64,000 bases of DNA. It comes from Thiotrichaceae bacterium (lineage in GTDB: Bacteria > Pseudomonadota > Gammaproteobacteria > Beggiatoales > Beggiatoaceae). The notes beneath the pieces were generated by a model. That model did no database searches. It saw only the letters and a program-made list of their open reading frames with translations, and was not told where the DNA came from. Every line of letters begins with the position of its first letter. Position 1 is the first letter of the stretch. A program made the position numbers and the translations under genes. Below, piece after piece: positions 45,925-55,263 of this stretch. The stretch covers positions 372,001-436,000 of the forward strand of contig JAQTYU010000002.1 of assembly GCA_028688145.1 (NCBI GenBank), in the 5' to 3' direction.

Positions 45925-47640
45925 ATGCGGCTACAAACCAAGTTACTGTTAACTATTGGTGTTGTGTTGCTGTTGGTGTTTACGGCGGTTGAATACAGCA
46001 GTTATCAAGACGCACAACACAATGCTGTACAAGATTTACAAGGGCAGGCTGAAAAAGTCCGCGCGGTGTTGATGGCATTCCGACGTTATCAACAGCAAGT
46101 AATTTTGAAATATAAAATTGAAATGGATGACGTTCATTTAAATTTTTTGCCTGCTTTTGCCGTGGGTAAAATTTCTCAAGAATATCCGAATTGGGATAAC
46201 TCGGGATTCAGTTTTGAAAACGTCTCCGATCAACCTCGCAATCCAGAACATGCCGCTGATACAATTGAATTAGAAGCAATGGCGTATTTTCGCGAACATC
46301 CCAAGGATCAGATTTTATTCAAACCTTTTAATAATCCCCAAAAAAATGGTGAAGAATATTATTTATATGCACGCCCCGTGTGGACGGAGAAATATTGCCT
46401 CGCCTGTCATGGCAAGCGCGAAGATGCCCCCAAATTGATTCGTGAAAAATATGACACCGCATGGAATTACAAAGAAGGTGATTTACGCGGTTTACTCAGT
46501 ATCAAACTGCCTGCAACAACGATTAAGGCGCGGGCATGGGAAACATTTAAAAAAGGTGCGCTACTGCATTTTGCGGGATTTACTTGTATATTTTTTGCGG
46601 TATTAGTGATTATTCGGCGCACAGTCACTCATCCCATGAGCCAATTGGAGCAGGGAATGCAGGCGGTTGCTGTGGGTAATTACACACATCGCTTGCAAGG
46701 TTTTGAGGGCGAGTTTGAAAAAATCAGCGAAGGTTTTAACAATATGTCGCTGAAGGTGAATCAGCAACAACACGCTTTGCAAAATCTGAATGAAAACTTA
46801 GAACAACGGGTTTTATTGCGCACCTCGGAACTTGCGGCAGCGCATGAAAAAATCCGTCGTTTGAACGAAGGCTTACAAAACGAAAATATACGGATGGCAG
46901 CAGAGTTAGAAATTAGTCGTCAATTACAACAATTGCTGTTACCCAAACCGCAGCAACTCGCAGCGATAACAGAATTAGACATTGCAGGTTTTATGGAAGC
47001 TGCCACCGAAGTTGGCGGGGATTATTACGATATTTTGCCGCACGCAGGACATATTAAACTGTGCATTGGTGATGTCGTGGGACACGGTTTAGAAAGTGGC
47101 GTAGTGATGTTGATGGTGCAAATGGCAGTACTGACTTTATTGGAAAATGAAGTCACTCATCCTGAAACTTTCTTAAACATCATCAACCGCGCCATTTTTG
47201 CCAACTTGCAACGTATGAATTCTGACAAAACCCTGACTTTAAGTCTTTTGGATTATCATCAAGGTCGTTTGCAAGTGACGGGGCAACATGAAGAAGTTTT
47301 AGTAGTACGTCAAGATGGCAGCGTAGAACGGATTGATACCATTAATTTAGGCTTTATTGTGGGTCTGAAAGCCGACATCAGCGCATTTTCAAAACATCTG
47401 GAACTTCAATTGGCGGTCGGTGATGGGATTGTGTTGTATACCGATGGTATTACCGAGGCACACAATGCGCAGGATGAAATGTATGGCATTGAACGTTTAT
47501 GCCAACAAATCAGCACGCATTGGCAAGCGGGAAATGCTGAATATATTCAGCAAGCCGTAATTCAAGAGTTACGGCAATATCTGGGCACGCAAGCCCTTGA
47601 AGATGATATAACTTTAGTTGTGGTAAAGCGCGTAATTTAG
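45925..47640 (+). CDS. SpoIIE-type phosphatase with DUF3365 haem-site sensor and HAMP
   Basis: The 571-residue protein has a membrane helix (about 7-24), a periplasmic DUF3365/Tll0287-like domain (about 30-210) with a CLACH motif (Cys158, Cys161, His162), a second helix (213-232), HAMP (233-285), a coiled coil and a SpoIIE/PP2C domain (about 340-570). GGDYYD, IGDVVGHG and LYTDGITEAHN supply the metal-binding Asp residues. Such phosphatases dephosphorylate STAS antagonists; the CxxCH motif suggests covalent haem c and redox or gas sensing (inference). It heads a four-gene run: the GHKL-like gene starts 12 nt later, then STAS and a histidine kinase. Confidence 0.94.
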   Translation: MRLQTKLLLTIGVVLLLVFTAVEYSSYQDAQHNAVQDLQGQAEKVRAVLMAFRRYQQQVILKYKIEMDDVHLNFLPAFAVGKISQEYPNWDNSGFSFENVSDQPRNPEHAADTIELEAMAYFREHPKDQILFKPFNNPQKNGEEYYLYARPVWTEKYCLACHGKREDAPKLIREKYDTAWNYKEGDLRGLLSIKLPATTIKARAWETFKKGALLHFAGFTCIFFAVLVIIRRTVTHPMSQLEQGMQAVAVGNYTHRLQGFEGEFEKISEGFNNMSLKVNQQQHALQNLNENLEQRVLLRTSELAAAHEKIRRLNEGLQNENIRMAAELEISRQLQQLLLPKPQQLAAITELDIAGFMEAATEVGGDYYDILPHAGHIKLCIGDVVGHGLESGVVMLMVQMAVLTLLENEVTHPETFLNIINRAIFANLQRMNSDKTLTLSLLDYHQGRLQVTGQHEEVLVVRQDGSVERIDTINLGFIVGLKADISAFSKHLELQLAVGDGIVLYTDGITEAHNAQDEMYGIERLCQQISTHWQAGNAEYIQQAVIQELRQYLGTQALEDDITLVVVKRVI

Positions 47641-47651
47641 GAGGAGGCGGT

Positions 47652-48257
47652 ATGGGTAGCGTAGTCTATGGCAATTTTCACGACAAGAAACAGCCTGAAA
47701 ATGAAGAGTATTTGTCGCTTCAATTTTCCCCAAGTCGTTTGCCTTTAAAAAAGCGATGGGAAAATAATGGCTTATCCGCTGATTTTATCTCGGAATATTT
47801 TAAGATTTTCTACATTAGCTCCGAAGAAGAACCTGAAGAGGCGAATATTAAAGAAGTAGTATTAGAGAATATCCGTAATAGCGTGAAATATGTCGCTAAT
47901 GAACTGCTTGAAAATGCGATGAAATTCCAAGCCCCCACTGAATATCCCACCGTGGCACAAATTTTCTTATCACTGTATGAAAAACGCTTAGTGTTTTACA
48001 TTACCCACAGCATTACACTCGAACAATCTACGCTATTCCAGCAGTTTATTGAACAACTGCTTGCAAACGACCCGAAATTACTTTATTTCGAGGCGATGCG
48101 CGACAGTGCTCGCGAAGAAAATGCACAGCGTTCAGGGATAGGTTTGTTAAGCATGATATGCGATTATGAGGCTCAACTCGGCTGGAAATTTGAAACTCTC
48201 CAAGATTCACCGCTGATTAGCGTGACTGCTATGGTGACTTTAGGTACTGGTGTTTAA
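47652..48257 (+). CDS. GHKL-like regulator (slr1658-type), probable STAS partner kinase
   Basis: This 201-residue protein has a possible ATP-binding N box (VANELLENAMKFQ) and a short G-box-like RSGIGLLSM, the pattern of degenerate GHKL/anti-sigma kinases. Its length and position between a SpoIIE phosphatase and a STAS protein resemble cyanobacterial slr1658-type regulators. It may phosphorylate or bind the STAS protein encoded next. A strong GGAGGAGG site precedes the ATG. Kinase activity is inferred from context, since the HATPase motifs are weak. Confidence 0.78.
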   Translation: MGSVVYGNFHDKKQPENEEYLSLQFSPSRLPLKKRWENNGLSADFISEYFKIFYISSEEEPEEANIKEVVLENIRNSVKYVANELLENAMKFQAPTEYPTVAQIFLSLYEKRLVFYITHSITLEQSTLFQQFIEQLLANDPKLLYFEAMRDSAREENAQRSGIGLLSMICDYEAQLGWKFETLQDSPLISVTAMVTLGTGV

Positions 48258-48265
48258 TAGGGAAA

Positions 48266-48631
48266 ATGAACATGTTCGAACTTCACGATAATAAATATAA
48301 AATTGTGTACGATCCCGCAACTGCCAGTGTGATCTGTGAGGGTTCATTATTACTCAATGGTGCGCCTGCCTATGAGCCGATTTTGCAATTATTAAAACAA
48401 GCGGCGGAAACCCAAGAACCGAATAAACTCACGGTCAATATCTGCGCATTGAAATTCATGAACAGCTCAGGAATTAATATGCTCACCAAGTTTGTGATGT
48501 ATGTGAGCGATATAAAACAGCTCAAACTGACACTGGTGTTTCAAGCGCAACAACAAATTGCTTGGCAAGATAAATTATGTATTAATTTACAACGTCTATT
48601 ACCCACGCTACAAGTGCATCTGCTGAATTAA
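48266..48631 (+). CDS. STAS-domain anti-sigma-antagonist-like protein (slr1659-type)
   Basis: This 121-residue STAS-fold protein has the motif ALKFMNSSGINMLTKFVMY. Ser67/Ser68 sit where antagonists such as SpoIIAA are phosphorylated. It is expected to be the switch of the module: phosphorylated by the GHKL-like protein and dephosphorylated by the SpoIIE protein. It starts 8 nt after the previous gene; ATG at 48266 and ATG at 48272 are equivalent choices. No sigma or anti-sigma factor is in the run, so the final target is unknown. Confidence 0.85.
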   Translation: MNMFELHDNKYKIVYDPATASVICEGSLLLNGAPAYEPILQLLKQAAETQEPNKLTVNICALKFMNSSGINMLTKFVMYVSDIKQLKLTLVFQAQQQIAWQDKLCINLQRLLPTLQVHLLN

Positions 48632-48652
48632 CAAGGACTGGGCAAGTGCGTT

Positions 48653-49612
48653 ATGGAAAATCACGAAATTACTTCATTGTACGAACGCCTCCAAGAACTT
48701 GAAAAAGAAAACTTGCAATTACGCATTGCTTTGGACGCAGTCACAGAACATTCCGATTTAATGGAAGCGCAACTGTTAGAAGTTCAAGAAAATCTCGAAC
48801 TGAAAGTACAACAACGTACTTGCGAACTGGCAGAGAAAAATGCGGAGCTATATCAGGCAAAAGATGCCGCAGAACAAGCCCGTATTGCCGCAGAAATGGC
48901 GAATCGAGCAAAGACTGCGTTTTTGACCAATATGAGTCATGAATTACGCACGCCCTTAAATGCCGTGATTGGCTATGGTGAGATTTTAATTGAAGAAATG
49001 CATGATAATAATTTCCCCCACTGGGCGCGAGATATGGAAAAAATTCTGGCTGCCGCGCTGCATTTATTGAGTTTAATTAATGATGTTTTAGATATTTCTA
49101 AAGTGGAGGCGGGGAAAGTCAGTGTGCATTTAGAACGTTTTAATATTGAAAGCTTGATCAAAGAAATTACCTTAATTGTTCAACCCTTGATTCAACAAAA
49201 GCACAATACTTTACAATTACAAATTGCCGAACAACTTGGGGAAGTGTATACCGACTCCACCAAAGTGCGACAAATTCTATTTAATCTGTTGAGCAATGCT
49301 GCCAAATTTAGTGAATATGGGGAAATTCGTCTCATTGTTCGCGAAGAAAATACAGCCGATGGCAATCATTGGATGGTTTTTAGCGTGATTGATCAGGGGA
49401 TTGGTATGAGTCCCGAACAAGTAAAACGTTTGTTTCAGCCATTTATGCAGGCAGATAGTTCGACCACGCGCAAATTTGGGGGCACGGGTTTGGGTTTAGC
49501 CATTAGTAAATCTTTTTCGGAAATGTTGGGTGGGCGTATTGCTATCAGCAGCGAATTGAACAAAGGCAGTACTTTCACCGTGTTTTTGCCACGGATTGCC
49601 CCAAAAAAATAG
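48653..49612 (+). CDS. Cytosolic histidine kinase of the partner-switching operon
   Basis: The 319-residue kinase has an N-terminal coiled coil (about 1-85), HisKA with His96 in MSHELRTPLNAVIGYGEIL and a HATPase domain (NLLSNAAKFS, DQGIGMS, GGTGLGLAIS). It has no sensor domain and no membrane segment, so input probably comes through the coiled coil from another protein. It follows the STAS gene by 21 nt, linking two-component and partner-switching signalling in one transcript. No response regulator is adjacent. Confidence 0.93.
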   Translation: MENHEITSLYERLQELEKENLQLRIALDAVTEHSDLMEAQLLEVQENLELKVQQRTCELAEKNAELYQAKDAAEQARIAAEMANRAKTAFLTNMSHELRTPLNAVIGYGEILIEEMHDNNFPHWARDMEKILAAALHLLSLINDVLDISKVEAGKVSVHLERFNIESLIKEITLIVQPLIQQKHNTLQLQIAEQLGEVYTDSTKVRQILFNLLSNAAKFSEYGEIRLIVREENTADGNHWMVFSVIDQGIGMSPEQVKRLFQPFMQADSSTTRKFGGTGLGLAISKSFSEMLGGRIAISSELNKGSTFTVFLPRIAPKK

Positions 49613-49753
49613 TTCTAAGTTTTGATAAAAGAGGATGTTAAAAACTAAACAAGCCTGTTTAGCCCCCTTTTCCAAGAAAGAGTATTAAGAATAAAACTGT
49701 ATTACAAAATCAACTTAGTATAATATTAAAAACGAATTAAGCAGGTTAATCTT

Positions 49754-50191
49754 ATGAAAATAATAGGTTTATTGACAGTATTGATGGCATTTTCTATCAG
49801 CATACAGGCGGCAGGCAACAATGAATCGCGGGCGACAGAACCCCGATCCAGTGCACCCGATACTTCTTCCGCCATTACTTCTTTGCTCAATGATGCCAAA
49901 AAGCATTTTGAAGCAGGCGAAAGCGAACAAGCCGCCGCGCTATTAGAACGTGCGTTACGGATTGATCCGCGCAACCCCATTTTATGGCACAATCTTGCAG
50001 GAGTGCGCCTTCAGCAAGAGGATTGGTCGCGTGCTGCCAATCTCGCCTCAAAATCCAATACCTTTTCTAACGACAGTAAATGGTTGCGAGTTCGCAATTG
50101 GGTCGTCATCGCCTTGGCATGTGAAGGCATGGGTGACAAAAATTGTGCACACGAAGCGCGCAAACGTGCCCGTGTTTTGGCAAGCACTTAA
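49754..50191 (+). CDS. Secreted TPR-repeat protein
   Basis: The 145-residue protein has a signal peptide (MKIIGLLTVLMAFSISIQA) and at least two tetratricopeptide units: AKKHFEAGESEQAAALLERALRIDPRNPILWHNLAGVRLQQEDWSRAANLASKS and a weaker third. It should be periplasmic and bind another protein. The tldD gene follows 32 nt later, but no functional link is known. Confidence 0.82.
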   Translation: MKIIGLLTVLMAFSISIQAAGNNESRATEPRSSAPDTSSAITSLLNDAKKHFEAGESEQAAALLERALRIDPRNPILWHNLAGVRLQQEDWSRAANLASKSNTFSNDSKWLRVRNWVVIALACEGMGDKNCAHEARKRARVLAST

Positions 50192-50223
50192 ACTTATAAG
50201 TAGTCTTTAGGAGTCAACAAGCG

Positions 50224-51660
50224 ATGTTCGCCGAAATTAAGCAACGTTTTCGCAAAGTATTACCCGATTTACCGTTTTGTTCCCTACGCTATGTGGTCAA
50301 ACGTAGCGAAGAAATCACCGTGCGGAATCACATTGCAGAACCACCTGTGTTGAATTATGACACGGGCGCGATGATTACTGTCATTGAAGCAGGCGGCTTA
50401 GGTTATGCCGCAACCAGCGATTTAAGCACAGCAGGCTTGTATGAAGCCATCATTCGGGCGCGCCAATGGGCGCAACGCAGTCGCCATTACAGCGTCACCA
50501 ATTTTTCAAAAATTCCGATGCCACATCCGCAAGGTGAATATCATTCCCCAATTCAAACCCCGTGGGAAAGTTTGAGCATTGCTGAAAAAATTGCCTTATT
50601 ACAACACGAAGCCCAACAATGCCCCGCTGATCCGCGCCTTGTTGAAACCGAACTGGGTTTAGAATGGACAGACAGCAAGCATTATTATTTGACCAATGCA
50701 GGCGGTGAAGTTTATCAACATATTCAGCAAATTGTGCCGCACATCAGCGTGATTGCCAATGAAGGTTTAATCACCCAACGCCGCAGTTTTGGGGCGCATG
50801 GTCATTCCCAACAAGGCGGTTTAGAAATATTGGATCGTGTTGGCTTTTACGGGGCTTGTCGCACATTGGCGGACGAAGCGTTAATGTTGCTCTCCGCGCC
50901 TGACTGCCCGACTGATACCCGCGATTTAGTGCTTGCGCCTGATCAAATGTTATTGCAAATTCATGAATCTATTGGGCATCCTTTGGAATTAGATCGGATT
51001 TTGGGCGATGAACGCAATTATGCAGGCACAAGCTTTGTCAACATGGAGATGTTTGGCACGTATCAATATGGCTCGCCGCTGCTCAATGTCAGCTTTGATC
51101 CCACGATTAGCGAACAGTTTGCAAGTTACGGTTTTGATGATGAAGGCACGGCGGCTAAAAAAACCTATGTGATCCGTGAAGGGATTTTGCAAGCGCCTTT
51201 AGGTGGCATTAGTTCTCAATACCGCGCAGGCAGCACAGGCGTTGCCAATGCGCGCGCTTGTAGTTGGAATCGTCCGCCGATTGATCGCATGGCAAATTTA
51301 AATATTGACGCAGGCGACAGTAGCCTTGATGAAATTATTGCGAGCACTGAACGCGGCATTTTCATGCAAACCAATATTTCTTGGTCGATTGACGACTCCC
51401 GCAATAAATTCCAATTCGGCTGTGAGATGGGACAATTGATAGAAAACGGCAAATTAACCCAAGTGGTTAGAAATCCTAATTATCGCGGCATCTCAGCAAC
51501 GTTTTGGCGCAATTTACATAAAGTCGGTAATCAATCCACATTTCAAGTCTTAGGCGTGCCTTTCTGCGGAAAAGGTGAGCCTAATCAAGTGATTCAAGTC
51601 GGACACGCGTCCCCTGTTTGTGCATTTACAGACGTTGAAGTCTTCGGAGGGGCTGCCTAA
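50224..51660 (+). CDS. tldD: TldD-type metallopeptidase subunit
   Basis: This 478-residue protein of the TldD/PmbA (U62) family has the zinc motif HESIGH (His247, Glu248, His252) in LLQIHESIGHPLELDRILG. GTSFVNMEMFGTYQYGSPLLNVSFD and a C-terminal Cys-containing region follow. TldD and PmbA form a heterodimeric protease that processes small peptides such as the microcin B17 precursor and CcdA. The next gene encodes the partner and overlaps by TAATG, so equal synthesis is expected. The sequence is rather diverged from E. coli TldD, which may indicate a paralogous pair. Confidence 0.88.
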   Translation: MFAEIKQRFRKVLPDLPFCSLRYVVKRSEEITVRNHIAEPPVLNYDTGAMITVIEAGGLGYAATSDLSTAGLYEAIIRARQWAQRSRHYSVTNFSKIPMPHPQGEYHSPIQTPWESLSIAEKIALLQHEAQQCPADPRLVETELGLEWTDSKHYYLTNAGGEVYQHIQQIVPHISVIANEGLITQRRSFGAHGHSQQGGLEILDRVGFYGACRTLADEALMLLSAPDCPTDTRDLVLAPDQMLLQIHESIGHPLELDRILGDERNYAGTSFVNMEMFGTYQYGSPLLNVSFDPTISEQFASYGFDDEGTAAKKTYVIREGILQAPLGGISSQYRAGSTGVANARACSWNRPPIDRMANLNIDAGDSSLDEIIASTERGIFMQTNISWSIDDSRNKFQFGCEMGQLIENGKLTQVVRNPNYRGISATFWRNLHKVGNQSTFQVLGVPFCGKGEPNQVIQVGHASPVCAFTDVEVFGGAA

Positions 51661-52985
51661 TGGAACAATATTTTTACCAATTAATGGATTATTTAACCTC
51701 GCAATTGCATGGGGCTGAAATTTTTCTGTGTGAATTTGAAGGTGAACATTCTGATTTTACTCGATTTAATCATGCCAAAATTCGCCAAGCGGGCACAGTA
51801 GAACAGCGTTATTTAACCCTAGATTTTATTGATGGCGCACGGCACGCCAATGCAAAATTAACCTTGAGTGGTGAAAAATTACTGGATCAGGCACAGCTTT
51901 TAACGATTTTGAACAATTTACGCGCGATTTTACCCGGCTTACCGTCCGATCCGCATTTGTTATACGCGACGGAAATTAATTCTAGTGAACACTTGGGCAA
52001 TAATGCATTACCACATCCTAAAGATGCAGTGATGGAAATTATTAATCAAGTGCAAGGCAATGACTTTGTGGGGATTTATGCCGAAGGGGGCATTTTCAAA
52101 GGTTTTGCTAATTCTTTGGGACAGCGCAATTGGCACAGCAGCTACAGTTTTAATTTGGATTGGAGTTTTTATCACAGCCAAGATAAAGCGGTAAAAACCG
52201 CTTATGCAGGGCTGCATTGGAATAATGCGGCGTTTCAACAAAAAGTGGATCGCGCACTGCAAGAATTAGAATTACTGAAACAGCCTTCGCGCAAAATCCC
52301 ACGCGGCAAATATCGGGTGTATCTTGCGCCCGCTGCCTTGTCGGAAATTTGTGGAATGTTGGCATGGGATGGTTTTAGCGCAAAAGCACATTGTTCTAAA
52401 CAAAGTCCTTTACTGCGCATGTCGCAAGCCCCCCAACAAAATTTACATCCCAGCATTACCCTGCGCGAACACACGGCGGGCGGCATTGCACCTGCATTTC
52501 AAGCACAGGGATTTATCAAACCTGATGCCGTGACTTTAATTGAAAATGGCGTATGGAAAAATCCTTTAATTTCGCCACGTTCCGCGCAAGAATTTGGATT
52601 AATTACCAATGGCGCAGATGAAGAAGAAATGCCCAATTCTTTACAATTGGCGGCGGGTGATTTTCCCCAAGCTGATGTTTTGAAAACTTTGGATACGGGC
52701 GTTTATATTAATAATTTGTGGTATTTAAATTATTCCGACCGCGCCGCTTGTCGGATTACGGGTATGACCCGTTTTGCGAGTTTTTGGGTGGAAAACGGCG
52801 AGATTGTTGCGCCTTTGGATGTGATGCGTTTTGATGAAACCATTTTTAATATTTTGGGTGATAATCTGCTCGCCTTGACCCAAGAACAGGAAATGATTAT
52901 CGACAGCGATACTTATGAACAACGTTCTGTGAACAGTACCTTGATGAGTGGAGCATTGGTGAAAGATTTTACGTTTACTCTGTAA
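51660..52985 (+). CDS. pmbA: PmbA/TldE-type partner subunit
   Basis: This 441-residue protein of the same U62 family lacks the HExxxH motif, as do PmbA/TldE subunits. Landmarks are GNDFVGIYAEGGIFKGFANSLGQRNWHSS and GVYINNLWYLNYSDRAACRITGMTRFASFWVENGEI. It forms the second half of the TldD/PmbA protease. Its ATG overlaps the tldD stop by one base. Ends 4 bp before a dispersed repeat. Confidence 0.87.
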   Translation: MEQYFYQLMDYLTSQLHGAEIFLCEFEGEHSDFTRFNHAKIRQAGTVEQRYLTLDFIDGARHANAKLTLSGEKLLDQAQLLTILNNLRAILPGLPSDPHLLYATEINSSEHLGNNALPHPKDAVMEIINQVQGNDFVGIYAEGGIFKGFANSLGQRNWHSSYSFNLDWSFYHSQDKAVKTAYAGLHWNNAAFQQKVDRALQELELLKQPSRKIPRGKYRVYLAPAALSEICGMLAWDGFSAKAHCSKQSPLLRMSQAPQQNLHPSITLREHTAGGIAPAFQAQGFIKPDAVTLIENGVWKNPLISPRSAQEFGLITNGADEEEMPNSLQLAAGDFPQADVLKTLDTGVYINNLWYLNYSDRAACRITGMTRFASFWVENGEIVAPLDVMRFDETIFNILGDNLLALTQEQEMIIDSDTYEQRSVNSTLMSGALVKDFTFTL

Positions 52986-52989
52986 AGTA

Positions 52990-53075
52990 AACTGCGCCCC
53001 TAAAGGGGACTTTAAACACTAAATATTTGGTTTATGTTTAGTCCCATTTAGGGGATTTAGGGGCACAGTGCAGTT
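52990..53075. repeat. GCGCCCC-family two-hairpin repeat
   Basis: AACTGCGCCCCTAAAGGGGA starts it, and CCCATTTAGGGGATTTAGGG followed by GCACAGTGCAGTT ends it. It separates pmbA and the lysozyme gene and partly overlaps the in-frame extension of the lysozyme frame. Confidence 0.8.
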
Positions 53076-53115
53076 ATTTCTAAGAAAGATAAGATCAGCA
53101 AAGGATTTTAGTAGG

Positions 53116-53625
53116 ATGAACCAAGACACATTAATGCCACAATTAATCTTGCACGAAGGAGTGCGTTTAAATGCTTATCTCGACACCATGGGGATTTTAA
53201 CCATTGGAGTTGGACGTAATGTGATTGCCAATCCAACCGAGGAAGAATTAGGGCGTGCGATCAGTAAAGTGGGGGATAGCATTACTGAAGAAGAAGCGAT
53301 GTTGTTGCTTAGTAATGATATTGATGAGGCAGTCGATAATTTAACTGACGAATTTGATGATGATTTTGATAAGCTTTCAGAACCGCGCCAGCATGTGCTG
53401 ATTGACATGTGTTTTAACATGGGCATCGGTATAGAAGGAAAATCGGGGCTGTTGGCGTTTCAAAACATGTTAGATGCGACGTTTAGTGATGATTATCCTC
53501 GCGCAGCCCACGAAATGTTGAATTCACGCTGGGCAAAACAAGTTAGGCGACGAGCCACTTTATTATCTTTGATGATGGAGCAAGATTTATCTTTTGAAGA
53601 TGCACGTAAGCAATTGGGGTATTAG
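53116..53625 (+). CDS. T4-type lysozyme (GH24)
   Basis: The protein has 169 residues from the ATG at 53116. The active-site region ILHEGVRLNAYLDTMG and ILTIGVGRN aligns with T4 lysozyme and keeps the catalytic Glu, Asp and Thr. LSNDIDEAVDNL and the later RQHVLIDMCFNMGI region and RWAKQVRRRAT near the C-terminus also fit GH24. It cleaves peptidoglycan. No signal peptide, holin, spanin or other phage gene is nearby, so it may be a domesticated phage lysozyme. The frame continues upstream to 53068 through repeat DNA. Confidence 0.88.
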   Translation: MNQDTLMPQLILHEGVRLNAYLDTMGILTIGVGRNVIANPTEEELGRAISKVGDSITEEEAMLLLSNDIDEAVDNLTDEFDDDFDKLSEPRQHVLIDMCFNMGIGIEGKSGLLAFQNMLDATFSDDYPRAAHEMLNSRWAKQVRRRATLLSLMMEQDLSFEDARKQLGY

Positions 53626-53684
53626 GCAAGTTTTGCGCCCCAAGCCTCTTTAGGGGAAGGGCTACATCGAAGATTTAAATAACT

Positions 53685-53717
53685 AGGGCGTGTCATCAAA
53701 TTATTAAAATATGGAGA
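53685..53717. mobile_element. End of a degraded IS5-family element
   Basis: AGGGCGTGTCATCAAATTAT resembles the terminal inverted repeats of IS5-family (IS1031/IS427-like) elements. It lies just beyond the 3' end of the transposase fragment. The opposite end is missing. Confidence 0.6.
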
Positions 53718-54018
53718 TTAAATCAAAAGAATGAGAATAGAAGCCAAGTAAATACCACTCAAGAAATGTGCTGAACGTTTGTCATATCGAGTCGCTATCG
53801 CTCTGCTTCAACTTGCAAAAGAAGTTCTCTATCAAATGACGGGCTTTGTAAAGCTCTTTATCATACTCACAAGGATTCAAACGGTTTTTCTTGAAAGGAA
53901 TCACACAACGAATCTCTCTGAGTCTTAAAACCGCTCTGACACGCTTATCTGCATCAAAGGATTTATTACCCAGAAGAGCATCCGCCCCGACAAGGTCACT
54001 TGCCTGTCCTTCTGTTAA
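53718..54018 (-). pseudogene. IS5-family transposase, 5'-truncated and frameshifted
   Basis: The reverse strand encodes LTEGQASDLVGADALLGNKSFD through PFKKNRLNPCEYDKEL and YKARHLIENFFCKLKQ, the C-terminal half of an IS5-type DDE transposase. The sequence then shifts frame and resumes as AIATRYDKRSAHFLSGIYLA up to TAA at 53718-53720. A few bases are lost at the junction where YR normally stands. The N-terminal half is absent beyond 54018. It is not functional. Confidence 0.85.
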
Positions 54019-54094
54019 AAATTTGTTTAGCTTTGATTCTCTATTTGTCATCTTTTACGTCTTACTAAAGATTTCAAATGGGTTCTATAAGAAT

Positions 54095-54129
54095 GTAGCC
54101 CGCATTCCGCTACGCTCCATACGGGCTAC
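54095..54129. repeat. GTAGCCCG...CGGGCTAC hairpin repeat
   Basis: GTAGCCCG and CGGGCTAC pair around an inner palindromic-like GCTACGC segment. This type of short hairpin repeat is widespread in gammaproteobacterial intergenic DNA. Confidence 0.7.
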
Positions 54130-54140
54130 AAAGCTATTTT

Positions 54141-54173
54141 TTAGTCCCCTTTAGGGGATTTAGGGGCGCAGTA
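54141..54173. repeat. Partial GCGCCCC-family repeat
   Basis: TTAGTCCCCTTTAGGGGATT followed by TAGGGGCGCAGT is one half of the 89-bp unit. It ends 7 bp beyond the queA stop and could act as its terminator. Confidence 0.7.
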
Positions 54174-54179
54174 AAATTT

Positions 54180-55208
54180 TTATTTCTTCGTCACAAACAT
54201 CGCATCCCCATAACTGAAAAAGCGATATTTTTGTTGAACGGCGTGCGCATAAGCAGCCAGTACGGCATCCTGTCCCCCCAAAGCTGAAACCAACATTAAC
54301 AACGTTGATTCAGGCAAATGAAAATTGGTGAGCAGCGCGTCGATGCAACGGAATTGATAACCTGGGGTAATAAATAAACGAGTGTCCCCTTGATAAGGCT
54401 GTAATTCACCCATCGCGGCGGCAGCACTTTCCAAAGCGCGCACGCTGGTCGTACCAATGGCAATCACTCGTTTACCCCGCGCCCGCGCCGCTTGCACTTG
54501 TGCCACCACCTCCGCAGAAACTTCGACTTGTTCCGCGTGCATTTTGTGCTCGGCTAAATTATCGACACGGACAGGGGTAAACGTTCCCGCGCCCACATGT
54601 AAAGTCACAAAAGCGGTTTCTAAACCTTGTTCGCGTAAAGTTTGCAACATTGCTTCATCAAAATGTAAACCCGCCGTCGGGGCTGCCACTGCGCCTTGGG
54701 CACGGGCGTAGACGGTTTGATAACGTTGTTGGTCGTAATTATCATCTTCGCGATCAATGTAGGGCGGCAAGGGAATATGTCCCACCGCTTCCAATAATTG
54801 GCTCAAAGGATAATCAATCATAAATTCCAGCGTGAAAAAATTATCCACGCGCTGACCAACTACCACCACTACGTCATTTTCTAAACGTAAACGCCCCCCA
54901 ACTTTGGGCGATTTGCTGGCACGCACTTGAGCGAGCACTCGCTTTTCATCAAGAAAACGTTCAATCAGGATTTCAACTTTGCCCCCTGAAAATTTTTGTG
55001 CAAACAAACGTGCAGGAATCACCTTGGTATCGTTAAACACCAATAAATCCCCTGCTTCTAAAAAGCGCGGTAAGTCGGTAAATTGATAGTCACTACAGTT
55101 TCCCGTCGCGCCATCCAAATGCAGCAGACGGCTGCCTGTGCGCTCGGGGCTGGGTTGTTGGGCAATGAGTTCGGGGGGGAGTTCAAAAAAGAAATCTTGG
55201 CGTTGCAT
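54180..55208 (-). CDS. queA: S-adenosylmethionine:tRNA ribosyltransferase-isomerase
   Basis: This 342-residue enzyme makes epoxyqueuosine in tRNA. Family segments are [68 protein letters not shown] and [21 protein letters not shown]. The ATG at 55208 gives the standard N-terminus [11 protein letters not shown]. The longer frame to 55295 runs through a repeat and is rejected. tgt is not beside it, as would be usual; the window has tRNA-Leu upstream instead. Confidence 0.96.
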   Translation of the reverse strand: MQRQDFFFELPPELIAQQPSPERTGSRLLHLDGATGNCSDYQFTDLPRFLEAGDLLVFNDTKVIPARLFAQKFSGGKVEILIERFLDEKRVLAQVRASKSPKVGGRLRLENDVVVVVGQRVDNFFTLEFMIDYPLSQLLEAVGHIPLPPYIDREDDNYDQQRYQTVYARAQGAVAAPTAGLHFDEAMLQTLREQGLETAFVTLHVGAGTFTPVRVDNLAEHKMHAEQVEVSAEVVAQVQAARARGKRVIAIGTTSVRALESAAAAMGELQPYQGDTRLFITPGYQFRCIDALLTNFHLPESTLLMLVSALGGQDAVLAAYAHAVQQKYRFFSYGDAMFVTKK

Positions 55209-55263
55209 AGGCGTTTTTAGTTGATAACCGTATAAATAACGTGAAGGAGTTACTGCATTCAAG

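Noticed and set aside
53068-54051. Prophage or integrated element around the lysozyme
   Set aside because: Only a lysozyme and a decayed IS5 fragment occur; there is no integrase, att repeat or phage structural gene.
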